Assembly (NCBI GenBank): GCA_019454045.1
Contig: SKCR01047755.1
Coordinates: forward strand, 1-64,000
DNA: 64,000 nt
Source of the DNA: Zanthoxylum bungeanum
Lineage: Eukaryota > Streptophyta > Magnoliopsida > Sapindales > Rutaceae
Reading direction: 5' to 3'
Position 1 is the stretch's first letter. Each line of letters begins with the position of its first letter. The notes under the pieces are model-generated. The model had not been told where the DNA came from. It saw nothing but the letters and a program-made list of their open reading frames with translations, and made no database searches. A program made the position numbers and the translations under genes. This document shows positions 45,006 to 57,225 of this stretch, piece after piece.

Positions 45006-45986
45006 CGGTCATTTTCCCGATACTATGTAGTTGACATAGTCAGCATACCAAGGGACATCATGCTGTTTTGTGGCAAACAACTGTTCATCTGGAAAAGTTT
45101 CTTTGATTGTAAGTTTTTTGCCAGCTGTTTCTCCATTCTTGAGCCTCGATAAGTGATCTACCACTTGGTTATCTATCTCTTTCTTGTCTCGGATCTCTAG
45201 ATCAAATTCTTACAATAGAAGTATCCAACGGATCAATCTGGGTTGGCATCTTTCTTCACGATTAGGTATTTGATTGCTGAATGATCTGTGTAGAGCACCA
45301 CTTTGGAACCCAGCAGATAATAGCAGAATTTATCAAAAGCAAACACAACTGCAAACAACTCCTTTTTAGTGGCTGTGTAGTTGAGTTGAGCTTCATTCAG
45401 AGTTTTGCTGGAGTAGTAAATGGTATGGAAGATTTTTACTTTGCGTTGTCCCAAAACTGCACCTACAGTAAAATCACAAGCATCGCACATCACTTCAAAT
45501 GGAATGGTCCAGTCTGGTGCTACTATGATAGGAGCAGATACCAGCTTCTGTTTCAGGATCTCAAAAGCTTTATGGCATTCTTTGGTGAAGTTGAAAGGCA
45601 CATCTTTCTCTAGAAGATTGCACAGAGGTTTAGCAATCTTTGAGAAGTCTTTGATAAATCTCCTATAAAAGCCTGCATGTCCGAGAAAACTCCGAATCTC
45701 TTTGATAGTTGTTGGTGGAGGTAGTTTTTCAATTGTCTCGATCTTTGCTTTGTCTACCTCAATTCTCTTTTGTGAAATTCGATGTCCTAGAACGCTGCCT
45801 TCCTGCACCATGAAGTGGCATTTCTCCCAGTTGAGTACCAGGTTGGTATCTTCACATCTTTGTAACACTTGTTCCAGATTTTGCAAGCAGTGGTCGAAAG
45901 AATCTCCAAAAATAGAGAAATCATCCATGAAAACCTTCATACTTTGTTCCAGCATGTCTGAGAAGATGGCCATCATGCAACGTTGT
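45006..45986 (-). pseudogene. RT C-terminal half and RNase H of A3
   Basis: Starts abruptly at QRCMMAIFSDM, so the RT fingers and part of the palm are missing. FMDDFSIFG holds the catalytic Asp pair; then VLNWEKCHFMV, GHRIS and FLGHAGFYRRFIKDFS follow. RNase H has CDACDF, KKELFAV and YTDHSA. A stop near 45212 interrupts the connection to integrase. Insert I begins at the upstream break (about 45987). Confidence 0.88.
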
Positions 45987-46172
45987 TATGTGTTTAGAAT
46001 GCATGTTTAAGGGTGTATGATGATGAGACCTTAACAAAGATAATAAATTGGTTGCCAATTTGCACTCGAAAAACCCTCGCAAATTTAAGCGTTTTTCCTT
46101 CCATTGAGTGATTCTCACTCAAGATCCGAGACTGGCATTGGCTTGTTGGCCAAAGTCAAGGCCTTTGTCCGT
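45987..46172. mobile_element. Insert I in A3, left part
   Basis: Sequence unlike Athila begins at TTATGTGTTTAG after the RT codons and continues at 53530-54111 beyond A2. It has TTGGCCAAAGTCAAG repeats (46148, 53610 and a variant at 53870). It could be an LTR (TGTTATG...CCATACA), but there is no target duplication and its two flanks come from different Athila genes. Confidence 0.45.
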
Positions 46173-48374
46173 TGACCGGCGTAAACACACACGTATAACG
46201 CAAGCGCACGTATCGTTCAAGTAGTATAAAAATATCGATCCCACGAGGACTTATTTCCTACTGTTGTTATTAATTGTTGAATCTATTTAATTACAAATAT
46301 CTAATTAAATGGATAAGAGAGAGATTGTTTGTTTGTTTGGTTGAGTGTGGCTTTGCAAAATAAATAAATAAAAAGATAAAAGAAAATACTAAGGAAAATA
46401 ACAAAAGACACAAAATTCTAGGGTTGTGATTTATTCCAATATCATTATAAAGATGAAGTGATTATTTTATAGTTAGGAAATACAATGATTTATTAACCTG
46501 GAACACGAAATTATGCGAAAGCATCTGTCGATGGTCAGACACAAATACCCAGTATAACCCAATTGAACCATATTCCTATGTCAACCACATTATCTGGATT
46601 CATTAAGATTAAGTTCCAATTTATGGCTACCCTCGCCCGACAGGTATATTCCTATCCTGTAAGGAAATCTATTAAAGGGTTATCTATCCTCAAGGAAGAT
46701 CGTGGGCTATTGAGTCTAAGGTTTTAAACTTAAAATCTCTATGTCTAGTTCATTTTAAGTTTACCTAATCAATTTTATTAGTGATCAGTTAATAAAAAGC
46801 ATTAAGATTAAGACTCAATAAATAAATCATTATATTACCCAAACTATAATCTAACCCTTATAAACTGGTGATATTGAAATTCATCACAACCCCAGATAAC
46901 TATTTAGTTACAACACATAGTTAGGGCTAGTAACTGAAAAATAAAAGACATAAAGTAAAAATACTGAAAAGTAAAAGACATAAATAAAAAGCTGAAAAGT
47001 AAATTATAATAAAATAAAATGCTAAGGTAAAAGGAATTACTTTTACTACTACTAATTTAGATATCTCCCATAAAATAATATATAAACTTGTGATAAATTA
47101 ACCAACCGACCAGTCTGGCGGTATCCTGATTAAGTCAAATTAAGTCCAACCAGCCATTAAGGCGGAACAAAAAATAAATTTACCAACCGACCAGTCTGGC
47201 GGTATCCGTGATTAGTCAGGTTTAAATCAGATTAAAATTTGATTACCAACCGACCAATATAGCGGTATTCCTTATTAAGTCAATATTTAAAATAGTTAAT
47301 ATATTATTTTTAAGGGAGATTAATCTAAATAGCAATAGTAGAAGAATTACCTTTCACCCTAGCTGAAAAAGTTAATTCAACATGATGAATAGTAAAAACT
47401 GTAAAAAGTAAAAAGTAAAAATTAAATTACTATTATTACAACAAGTAATTAAAATTATTTACAAAACTAAAAATTAAAAACTAAAAATAAAAAAATAAAA
47501 ATTCTAGAGAGAGAAATTAAGAGAGAGAGAAGTGTGTGTTATTCTGAAATTTCGCCTTCTATTTATAGGCAAAAATTTCACTGTTCGGGCGTCGCGACGC
47601 CAAGGACCTCAGCGTCGCGACGCTGGATTTGTCGACGTGGCACAATGAGAAGGCGACACGTAGCAAGGCGGCTGACTGTTGAAGCGACACGTGTCAAGGC
47701 GGCTAAGACTCAATTATTGTGATGACGTCACTGATGACGTCATGCTGATGTGGCGATGACGTGGCGCTGATGTGGCGATGACGTGGCGCTGGCGTGTGGT
47801 GGCATGTGTTGCAATTGTCGGCACAATAGGATTGCGACACGTGGCGACACGTGTCACGCGGTGATTGGCTGATGCTGAGGTGTCAAGTTGACTTGGTTGA
47901 CCTTGTGACGTGGCTGATGACATGGCGTGACACATGGCGAGTTGACTCGTTGACCGCTGACATGGCTGATGACAAGGCGACACGTGTCAAGTCAAAGTGT
48001 CGGCAGCATATGATGTTGACACATGGCACGGCGCACGTTAGCAGATTCGTTGTGATGGTGACACGTGGCACGGCGCATTTTAGCAAAGTCAAACTTCTCA
48101 AATCCTGATCAGTTGACCAGGCGCACGTTAGCAGATTCGGCTCACGCTGGGCGTCGCGACGCGGAAGGTTTTGGCGGCGCGACGCGAAAAAGACTAAAAT
48201 ATCCCTGTTGACGCATTTTTTCTCCGGTTTTGCCCCAAATTGCCTCCAGTGCTTTCCAAACTTTATTTATCTACAAAATAACACAAAACACATCAAAACA
48301 TTCACAAAACTCAAGAAACTATACAAAATATTAGATTAAATGAGTGGGAAATAGTGATATAATACCACTCATCA
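46173..48374 (-). mobile_element. 3' LTR of A2
   Basis: Same family as the A1 LTRs. TATAAATAG on the minus strand at 47559-47567; palindromes at 47589-47600 and 47612-47623; G-box/TGACGTCA cluster 47650-48070. Confidence 0.95.
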
Positions 48375-49186
48375 CACCCCCAAACCTAACATTTTGCTAG
48401 TCCTCGAGCAAAATACAAAATGGAATAACATAATAAAATTTAACTAAGCCATTTTCGCAGGGATCACGGTTGCATTTAGCATATGCAACAAGCCTTTAAA
48501 CCCCTAGGTGTCCCTAGTGGACGAGTGTAGTCTCGTGAAGGTTTACAGCAATGATACCCACAAACATTTTACAAAAGTAAAAAGGTATTAAAACTAATGC
48601 ACACAAAAGCAAAAAGACAAGCGAAAAGAGAATAAAGAAGTTAATAACTAATCAGGTGAAACTTCTACTACAAGTTACTAGTTGTTTTGTTTCTTTCTAA
48701 ATTACCGAATAAGTAAATTCTCCGATTATTTTTATCTTCTTCATATACACAGTCAACATAATATTAAACAACTCATTTTTGCCCACAACAGTCATAAGTG
48801 CAGTTGATAAGAGAGTAATATTTTTGTCCTAAAGTTCTATCAGATTTCACACCTTTTTGTAGTAATGGAATAATTTTCTGATTTTTCTGATTTTTTCTTT
48901 GCTTTTTCTGAATTTTGACTTTTTATTTATATACAATACCTTTCGTCTATGTAGCGAGCTTTGGGTCGGTGGCTCCCAAACCAGTTGGCTTTAGGGCACC
49001 AGGTGTTAAGACACCCCTACGAACTTAATTACTCAGACTTCAGATATGAATATTTTTTGCAGTATCTTCGATCCATGTAGCGAGCTTTGGGCCAATGACT
49101 CCCAAACCAGTTGGTTTTAGGGCACTAGGTGTTAAAACACCCTTACAGACTTAATAACCCGGATCTTAGATACTTTATTTTTGTAC

Positions 49187-49229
<43 letters not shown>

Positions 49230-49700
49230 TTTATTCCATAACTATTATAGATGCTTCCTCCAATTAAACTATAGCACGGAATATTACAAATTTTCAATTA
49301 CAGCTCATGTCTGTATGTTACTAGTGTTGATAATACCTGTCAAATGAGCATATGAAGATTCATTTTAGTCAGTATTATGGAGAATTCACAAATTAAATAA
49401 TTCAAAAGGAAATAAACAAAAATTAACTTATTTCGAAATAAATGGTTTGAAATATGTCTCAAGAGTGGAAACTCCTTACTCGGCTATTTCTTACCAATTC
49501 ACCTTTTTAGTCAAAATAAAAACACAAAAAAAAGCAAAATATTTTTGTAATTTTTGAAAATTTTTCAATTTTTTTTTTTTTTTTTCGAAAAATTTTGAAC
49601 TAAAAATAAAAAATAACATACTACTAAAAACAAGGTACTAATCAATTAAAGAACTCCTATTAATTTTAACGGAATTTTGTTGCATAAATGAAAAATTTTA
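48375..49700 (-). mobile_element. A2 3' internal region with hairpin duplication
   Basis: Polypurine tract next to the LTR (48375-48388), then sequence aligned to A1 25573-26820, including hairpins at 49002-49015 and 49128-49141 and a T35 tract (49193-49227). It diverges from A1 after about 49620, where A1 goes on to LOG. Confidence 0.88.
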
Positions 49701-49961
49701 ACGGAAAGCATTAACACAAAAGTAACACAAAAGCCTCTTCGTGATTTTGTCAATTTTTATTTTGTAAAAATCCCGCTTGCACTGGCTTGCTTTGTCCTGA
49801 TAAATTCCATTTTAATTTTTCCTGCAAAACTCACACACAATTAAAAAGTTCACACACAAAAATAAATAAATAATTAAATAAATTACAACAAATTGCATGG
49901 GTTGCCTCCCTGCTAGCGCTAAATTTTTCGTCTTCAGCCAGACGTGACTGAAATTCATCTG

Positions 49962-51212
49962 TTAAGGAGGTTTCAGTGTCGTTTTGGATGTCCGATTAAA
50001 GACAATCCCGTGAGCGTTGCTTTTGAAGGGTCTCTTCCAACGGTAAAGTGGTAAAAAGAATTTTGTCTTATTCAATGCTCGTGCCACTTTTTTTATCTTT
50101 GTTGCTCCAGTGATTCCTGCAAAGAAAGAAATAAAATTAGGAGGTCTCGTATGGTGCTTGACTTGGAATGGAAATTCCATTTTGTCAAGCTTCTGAGTGG
50201 TTTCTTTGATTTGTACTCCCCAAAACAGCGATGTTTCTCCTGAATGCTCTGGATCTTTAATAAGGTCAGATATTTGCTCTTCTATTTGCTCTGCTTCTTG
50301 CTCCACCTTTTCTTCACAGATGTATTTGAAAATTTCTGCATTCAGCTCTTCATCTGTCATCTGTGAAATACATGTTTCAAAATTTTCAACCTGAAAAGAA
50401 ATGTTAGAATTTAGGTCTTCATCCTCTGATCTGGTTGAAATGATTGGCTCAGGTATTTCTTCATCAAACATTTGTGCAATGGAATTTCCAAGATCTTCAC
50501 TTTGAGGATACAGAATTCCATCCTCAATTTCTGATGTATTTGGTAGAAATATTTCAGTTTCATCCTCGTCAGAATCTGAATAATAGAAATCAAATCGAGA
50601 CTTTGCCGGTTCGGGTTCCTGAACTGATACCTCTGGTTGTTGATACTTCTCAACCTCCTCCTCTGTTAAGGTGTCATCGTGGATTTCTGGGTACTCGAAG
50701 GCTTCATCAGTGCCATCAGAAACTGGTTCTTGAGGTATTTTGTTCTGGTTTTCTATTAATTGTCTGATCTGATCTGTCATTCTCTGTATGGATTCTGCGT
50801 TACTATGAATTTGTGCATCAAATCGAGCTCCTTGTTCTTTGAACATGTGAATTAATTGATCTTCCTCGGATGGTTCTGGTTCTTGATAAGGATCAAAGGA
50901 AGATGGTGGATAAGATGGAAAATGATTCTGTGAAATGTGATGGCTCTTCGTACCATGATTGTCTCCAGAATTCTCCCACTCTGATCGATATATACATTGA
51001 TCGCTCGGGTGGTTACTATCACAAATCACACATCTCCCCATTTCGTTCTGATGAACAAATGTAGCATTGCTTGGTTCTGGCATCCAGTGATAATTATTGG
51101 GCTCGACAACAGGCCACAGAAAACCGGACTGTTGCTCCCAGATTTGGGGTGTATCTTCTTGTAAAGCTCGTGATTTTTCAATCTCCCAATAATGTTCCAT
51201 TTTTTTAATCAC
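49962..51212 (-). CDS. 416-aa acidic ORF of A2 with zinc-knuckle-like motif
   Basis: An intact frame from MIKKMEHYWEIEK to a short basic C-terminus. Near residues 60-72 is CVICDSNHPSDQC, a CX2CX3HX4C variant of the Gag zinc knuckle. The middle (about 90-330) is very acidic, rich in Glu/Asp/Gln with predicted helical stretches (ESIQRMTDQIRQLIENQN). The end is basic (LYRWKRPFKSNAHG). I do not recognise a named family. It may be a remodelled Gag 3' part kept by non-autonomous Athila derivatives. It begins about 120 nt after the 5' LTR, straight after the primer site, the usual gag position. Confidence 0.7.
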   Translation of the reverse strand: MIKKMEHYWEIEKSRALQEDTPQIWEQQSGFLWPVVEPNNYHWMPEPSNATFVHQNEMGRCVICDSNHPSDQCIYRSEWENSGDNHGTKSHHISQNHFPSYPPSSFDPYQEPEPSEEDQLIHMFKEQGARFDAQIHSNAESIQRMTDQIRQLIENQNKIPQEPVSDGTDEAFEYPEIHDDTLTEEEVEKYQQPEVSVQEPEPAKSRFDFYYSDSDEDETEIFLPNTSEIEDGILYPQSEDLGNSIAQMFDEEIPEPIISTRSEDEDLNSNISFQVENFETCISQMTDEELNAEIFKYICEEKVEQEAEQIEEQISDLIKDPEHSGETSLFWGVQIKETTQKLDKMEFPFQVKHHTRPPNFISFFAGITGATKIKKVARALNKTKFFLPLYRWKRPFKSNAHGIVFNRTSKTTLKPP

Positions 51213-51307
51213 CTGAAAACAAAAGAAAAAAATTACAAAATAAAAGAAAGAAAATTAGATATAAGTAAATTAGATAGTTTCAAAATTAACAACTCAAGAA
51301 AATTAAG

Positions 51308-51325
51308 TCCCCGGCAACGGCGCCA
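51308..51325 (-). other. Primer-binding site of A2
   Basis: Identical to the A1 site: TGGCGCCGTTGCCGGGGA on the minus strand. Confidence 0.9.
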
Positions 51326-51331
51326 AAAACT

Positions 51332-53529
51332 TGACCGGCGTAAACACACACGTATAACGCAAGCGCACGTATCGTTCAAGTAGTATAAAAATATCGATCC
51401 CACGAGGACTTATTTCCTACTGTTGTTATTAATTGTTGAATCTATTTAATTACAAATCTAATTAAATGGATAAGATAGAGATTGTTGTTTGTTTGTTGAG
51501 TTTGGCAGTTTGCAAAATAAATAAATAAAAAGATAAAAGAAAATACTAAGGAAAATAACAAAAGACACAAAATTCTAGGGTTGTGATTTATTCCAATATC
51601 ATTATAAAGATGAAGTGATTATTTTATAGTTAGGAAATACAATGATTTATTAACCTGGAACACGAAATTATGCGAAAGCATCTGTCGATGGTCAGACACA
51701 AATACCCAGTATAACCCAATTGAACCATATTCCTATGTCAACCACATTATCTGGATTCATTAAGATTAAGTTCCAATTTATGGCTACCCTCGCCCGACAG
51801 GTATATTCCTATCCTGTAAGGAAATCTATTAAAGGGTTATCTATCCTCAAGGAAGATCGTGGGCTATTGAGTCTAAGGTTTTAAACTTAAAATCTCTATG
51901 TCTAGTTCATTTTAAGTTTACCTAATCAATTTTATTAGTGATCAGTTAATAAGCATTAAGATTAAGACTCAATAAATAAATCATTATATTACCCAAACTA
52001 TAATCTAACCCTTATAAACTGGTGATATTGAAATTCATCACAACCCCAGATAACTATTTAGTTACAACACATAGTTAGGGCTAGTAACTGAAAAATAAAA
52101 GACATAAAGTAAAAATACTGAAAAGTAAAAGACATAAAATAAAAAGCTGAAAAGTAAATTATAATAAAATAAAATGCTAAGGTAAAAGGAATTACTTTTA
52201 CTACTACTAATTTAGATATCTCCCATAAAATAATATATAAACTTGTGATAAATTAACCAACCGACCAGTCTGGCGGTATCCTGATTAAGTCAAATTAAGT
52301 CCAACCAGCCATTAAGGCGGAACAAAAAATAAATTTACCAACCGACCAGTCTGGCGGTATCCGTGATTAGTCAGGTTTAAATCAGATTAAAATTTGATTA
52401 CCAACCGACCAATATAGCGGTATTCCTTATTAAGTCAATATTTAAAATAGTTAATATATTATTTTTAAGGGAGATTAATCTAAATAGCAATAGTAGAAGA
52501 ATTACCTTTCACCCTAGCTGAAAAAGTTAATTCAACATGATGAATAGTAAAAACTGTAAAAAGTAAAAAGTAAAAATTAAATTACTATTATTACAACAAG
52601 TAATTAAAATTATTTACAAAACTAAAAAAATTAAAAACTAAAATATAAAAAATAAAAATTCTAGAGAGAGAAATTAAGAGAGAGAGAAGTGTGTGTTATT
52701 CTGAAATTTCGCCTTCTATTTATAGGCAAAAATTTCACTGTTCGGGCGTCGCGACGCCAAGGACCTCAGCGTCGCGACGCTGGATTTGTCGACGTGGCAC
52801 AATGAGAAGGCGACACGTAGCAAGGCGGCTGACTGTTGAAGCGACACGTGTCAAGGCGGCTAAGACTCAATTATTGTGATGACGTCACTGATGACGTCAT
52901 GCTGATGTGGCGATGACGTGGCGCTGATGTGGCGATGACGTGGCGCTGGCGTGGGTGGCATGTGTTGCAATTGTCGGCACAATAGGATTGCGACACGTGG
53001 CGACACGTGTCACGCGGTGATTGGCTGATGCTGAGGTGTCAAGTTGACTTGGTGACCTTGTGACGTGGCTGATGACATGGCGTGACACATGGCGAGTTGA
53101 CTCGTTGACCGCTGACATGGCTGATGACAAGGCGACACGTGTCAAGTCAAAGTGTCGGCAGCATATGATGTTGACACATGGCACGGCGCACGTTAGCAGA
53201 TTCGTTGTGATGGTGACACGTGGCACGGCGCATTTTAGCAAAGTCAAACTTCTCAAATCCTGATCAGTTGACCAGGCGCACGTTAGCAGATTCGGCTCAC
53301 GCTGGGCGTCGCGACGCGGAAGGTTTTGGCGGCGCGACGCGAAAAAGACTAAAATATCCCTGTTGACGCATTTTTCTCCGGTTTTGCCCCAAATTGCCTC
53401 CAGTGCTTTCCAAACTTTATTTATCTACAAAATAACACAAAACACATCAAAACATTCACAAAACTCAAGAAACTATACAAAATATTAGATTAAATGAGTG
53501 GGAAATAGTGATATAAATACCACTCATCA
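51332..53529 (-). mobile_element. 5' LTR of A2
   Basis: Near-identical to 46173-48374. TATA on the minus strand at 52716-52724. Confidence 0.95.
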
Positions 53530-54111
53530 TCCGTCGAGGATGTGTTTGAATCACGAGAGCTTTGTTCCATATCAGTGTCTTGTCCAAGTTGTGGTTTGTT
53601 GGCCAAAGTCAAGACCACTTCTTATCCATCGACATTGATTACGAAGCTTTCCATGGTCAATGGGTCACGCTTAACTGGGATCACTAAGTTTGTTGTGCCA
53701 AAGCCAAAGCTTAGTTGATTTAGAGGAAAAAGGTTAGGTAATACATTGGATGTATTGGCATATATAAGATATATGTTTCGGACTTGGATGTCCCCCTACC
53801 GGATCTAGGAATTGGATTGGATCCAATCGATCTTAGAGATCTACCTAGTTAATTATCATACAATTTGTTGGCCAAGTCAAGATTGTGTGATATTTAACGA
53901 GATCCTAGCCCACTAGGAAACACGGTTTCCCGAGTACTCGACAGAGGGTTAGAGGCTCGCCGAAAAATAGTGGGAGGCAAGAATTGAATTTGCAATATTT
54001 GTTTAATTACTTGCCATACGCGCTCAAACAAATATCATTCATCGTTATAAATTAAATGTTAGTTGGACTAATATTTAAATTGTTGTTTTAATAAATATCA
54101 TTTGCCATACA
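53530..54111. mobile_element. Insert I in A3, right part
   Basis: Continues 45987-46172 after removal of A2. It contains TTGTTGGCCAAAGTCAAG near 53605 and a variant near 53865. No gene. It ends near GCCATACA, after which Athila gag resumes. Confidence 0.45.
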
Positions 54112-55375
54112 CGGTTTCCTAGCGGTCTATAACTATGAGCATTGGCCAGTTGTCCAATTTGATTTTCCAGTGCTTAATAGATGCATATTGACTTTGAAAC
54201 ATAACATCATATTTTTTTAACTGAGCTAACATTTCCGCTATTCCTGGTTCTTTTTCATGCTCCTGGCCTTTGTTTTATTGTTGGAATCCAAGTAGTGGAT
54301 AGCTCTTTTGCGTTGAATTGTTGCTCCATGCGAAATTGAGATGATTCCTCCACCGTGGGTTGTAGGTGTTGGAATATGGATTGTTCCCCTGTCTGTTGAA
54401 ATTGTTGATATAATTCATTGTTTCTTCATGTTGATTTACCTCTGATTCTGGTGTTCCTCCATATGGTGAACTTGTGGATCCAAAATTAACCTTCATGTTA
54501 AGAGTTTCCAGATTTTTGCAAATTTGATCCAGCTTGGAATTCACTGCTGTGTTGGCTCCAACTTCATAAATTCCTGCAATTCTTTGGATCATGCTCATTT
54601 CTGTTGGCCACAATGAATTGTTGTTGGCCATTTCTTCAATTATAAATCCTAGGTCTGATCTTCTCCTTTTGCCATTGAAGCTCCTCCAGCAACATCATCA
54701 ATTGTGGTTCTCATTATTCCAGAAAGTCCATTATAGAAGGTTTGAATTTGTAGCCACTTTGCAATCTCATGGTGAGGACATTTTCGGAGTAAATCTTTGT
54801 ACCTTTCCCAAGCTTCGCAGAGGGATTATGAGTCACGTTGCACAAAGGATGTGATGTCATTCCTCAGCTTTTCAGTTCTGGCTGGTGGAAAATAATTTGC
54901 TAGGAAATTTGGTATCTAGAGTGTTCCAAGTTGTGATGGAACCTGCTGGTAGTGAATGTAGCCAAACCTTAGCTCTGTCTTTCAAGGAATATGGAAAAAC
55001 ACGCAGTCTCATTGCTTCTTCAGCCGCTCGATTTTAATTGAAAGTACAACAAACTTTCAGGAAGTTGTTGATGTAGGCATTAGGATCTTCAATTGCATTC
55101 CCCCCAAACTGAACTGACTGATGTATCATCTGGATGCATGTTTTGATGTCACACATATTTGTTGGTAAGAGAGGAAGTACAATACATGAAATGAAGCCGT
55201 CAACCACCAGAATGGTTCTATCTCGAATGGGAATTGGTGGTGCAACTTCCAAAGGTTCAGGTTTCATGTTGATGATTGCTTCTTGGCCTTCTCGCCTTTC
55301 CCTTCTCAACTGTCTGATGGTTCTTTCAATTTTTGGGTCAAGTGGACGGATTTCAAAGCTTCTGGTTCGTCTCAT
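54112..55375 (-). pseudogene. Athila gag remnant of A3
   Basis: Aligns with A1 gag (MRRTRSFEIRPLDPK start at 55375). Stops and frameshifts break it near 55036, 54905 and 54655. The open pieces keep YNRQ/GNNPYSNTYNP and ANNNSLWPTE. The C-terminal half and the protease are missing next to insert I. Confidence 0.88.
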
Positions 55376-55507
55376 GTAGTGTCTGAGAACCTGAAACACA
55401 AGAAAACATAAATAATAAGTAAAAAAGAAAACATAAATAATAAGTAAAAAGAAATTAGACACAAGTAACGTATTTAACCCCAAAACTAATAGTGAAAGAT
55501 AAATAAG

Positions 55508-55525
55508 TCCCCGATAACGGCGCCA
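55508..55525 (-). other. Primer-binding site of A3
   Basis: As in A1 with two changes (CCGATAACGG on the + strand). Confidence 0.8.
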
Positions 55526-55531
55526 AAAACT

Positions 55532-57225
55532 TGACCGGTGCAATCACACGCGTAAAACGCAAGCGCACGTATCGTTCAAGTAGTATAAAAAATATCGATC
55601 CCACGAGGACTGAAAACCTAAGGTATTAATTTATGAAGCTAAATATTTACAAGTATCTAATGGATTGATTGTTTGATTAGATGGTGACTTTAAAATTAAA
55701 ACAAATAAAAGAAATAACGCGAAAGTAGATTGAGGAAAATTCAATATTAATAAACTATCCAGGGTTGTGAATTATTCCAATATCTTTTTAAAGATGAAGT
55801 GGTTATTTTACGTTTGTGTAATATATTAGTCTACTAACCTGGAACACGAAAATTTGCAAAAGCCTTTGTCGATGGTCGGATGCAAATACCCAGTGTAACC
55901 CAATTAATCATATGTATATGTCAACCAAGTTACCTGAATTCATTAAGATTAAGTTCCAATTGTGGCTACCCCCGCCAGACTGGTATATGTATATCCTATA
56001 AGGAAATCTATTAAAGGGTTATCTATCCTCAAGGAAGATCGTGGGCTATTAAGTCTAAGGCTGAAACCTAAAATTCCTTTGTCAAGTTTATTTTAAGTTT
56101 ACCAAATCAATCTTATTAGTGGCCAGTTAACAAGAAGCATTAAACTTAAGACTTAATAATTAAACCTTTATATTACCCAAACTATAAAATAACCCCTTAT
56201 AAACCGGTGATATTGGAATTCATCACAACCCCAGATAACAGACTTAGTTATGACACAAATCTAAGGCTAGTAAAAGCTTAAATAAAATAAAAGACATAAA
56301 GTAAATGTTGAAATTAAATAAAGTAAATGCTGGAAAGTAAATGCTGGAAATTAAAAATGTAATAGTACAATAAAAGAAAATGATGGGGTTAAGGGATTCA
56401 CTTTTATCACTACTATTTTAGATATCTCCCTTAATATAATATATTAACTTTGCGTGATATTACCAACCAGCCATATAGGCGGTATCCTGATTAAGTCAAA
56501 TTAATAATTAATTACCAACCGACCAATCAGGCGGTATCCTCATTAAGTCAGGTTAAAACCAATTTCAATAATTACCAACAGACCATAAGACGGTATCCTC
56601 ATTAAGTCAGGTTTTAAATAGTTTATATATTATAATTAAGGGAGATTAATCTAAATATTAGTAATAAAAGCTTTACCTTTAACCCCAGCAAGGGGGAGTT
56701 ACCTCCTCATTACTGAAAAGTAAAAAAAAAGGAAAGTACTATTGCGTAAAAGTAAATTGCAGAAAGTAAAGAAAAAAATTGCAAATGCGTAAATTAATTA
56801 CTGAAAGCTGTAAATAAACAAATAAGATACAATCTTCTTAGTATTCTTAAGGAATTACATAGAAGAAAGTATGAAATGAAAATGAAAATTCGGCCTGAAT
56901 TTATAGGCATCAATAAGCCCTGCGCGTCGCGACGGGCACAACATTGCGCGTCGCGATGTGCCGTTGATTTGCGCCACATGGCGCGTCTTCTGCGGAGGTG
57001 GTGACATATGGCACGGCTGAATGATTATCTCAATAATTGTGCTGTTGTGGCAATGATGTGGCGATGTCGATTTTCGGCAGGATATGATTTGATTCTAGAG
57101 AGCCCTGAAACTTTATTTATCTACAAAATAACACAAAACACATCAAAATATTCACAAGACTAAAGAAACTATACAAAATATTAAGTAAAAGGAGTGATAA
57201 ATATTGATCTATTTACCATTCATCA
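55532..57225 (-). mobile_element. 5' LTR of A3
   Basis: TGACCGGTGC...CCATTCATCA on the + strand, then ACCGT. A TATAAATTC box lies on the minus strand near 56893-56901, with GCGTCGCGACG just upstream (56926-56936). It contains the empty GTTAC site (56698-56702). Confidence 0.92.

Larger units (their letters stand above)
46173..53529 (-). mobile_element. Non-autonomous Athila-family element A2
   Basis: LTRs 46173-48374 and 51332-53529, perfect duplication TCCGT (46168-46172, 53530-53534), an intact primer site and polypurine tract. The internal region is only 2.96 kb: the 3' region shared with A1 (48375-49620) and one 416-aa ORF. Gag, pol, the zinc-cluster gene and LOG are all absent. The LTRs differ mainly by small indels, so it is young. 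It is probably mobilised by an autonomous relative. Confidence 0.95.
16211..57225 (-). mobile_element. Athila-clade gypsy element A3, interrupted by nested insertions
   Basis: The 5' LTR is at 55532-57225 and the 3' LTR at 16211-20023; the flanks carry a perfect duplication ACCGT (16206-16210 and 57226-57230). On the minus strand the order is LTR, tRNA-Asp-type primer site, gag remnant, [protease and N-terminal RT lost around insert I], RT end, RNase H, integrase, zinc-cluster ORF, LOG ORF, polypurine tract, LTR. A solo LTR, a C-family gypsy block and insert I (with A2) interrupt it. It is older than A1/A2: its LTRs differ in length (about 1.83 kb without the insert against 1.69 kb) and every gene but LOG carries a stop or frameshift. 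Confidence 0.9.
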
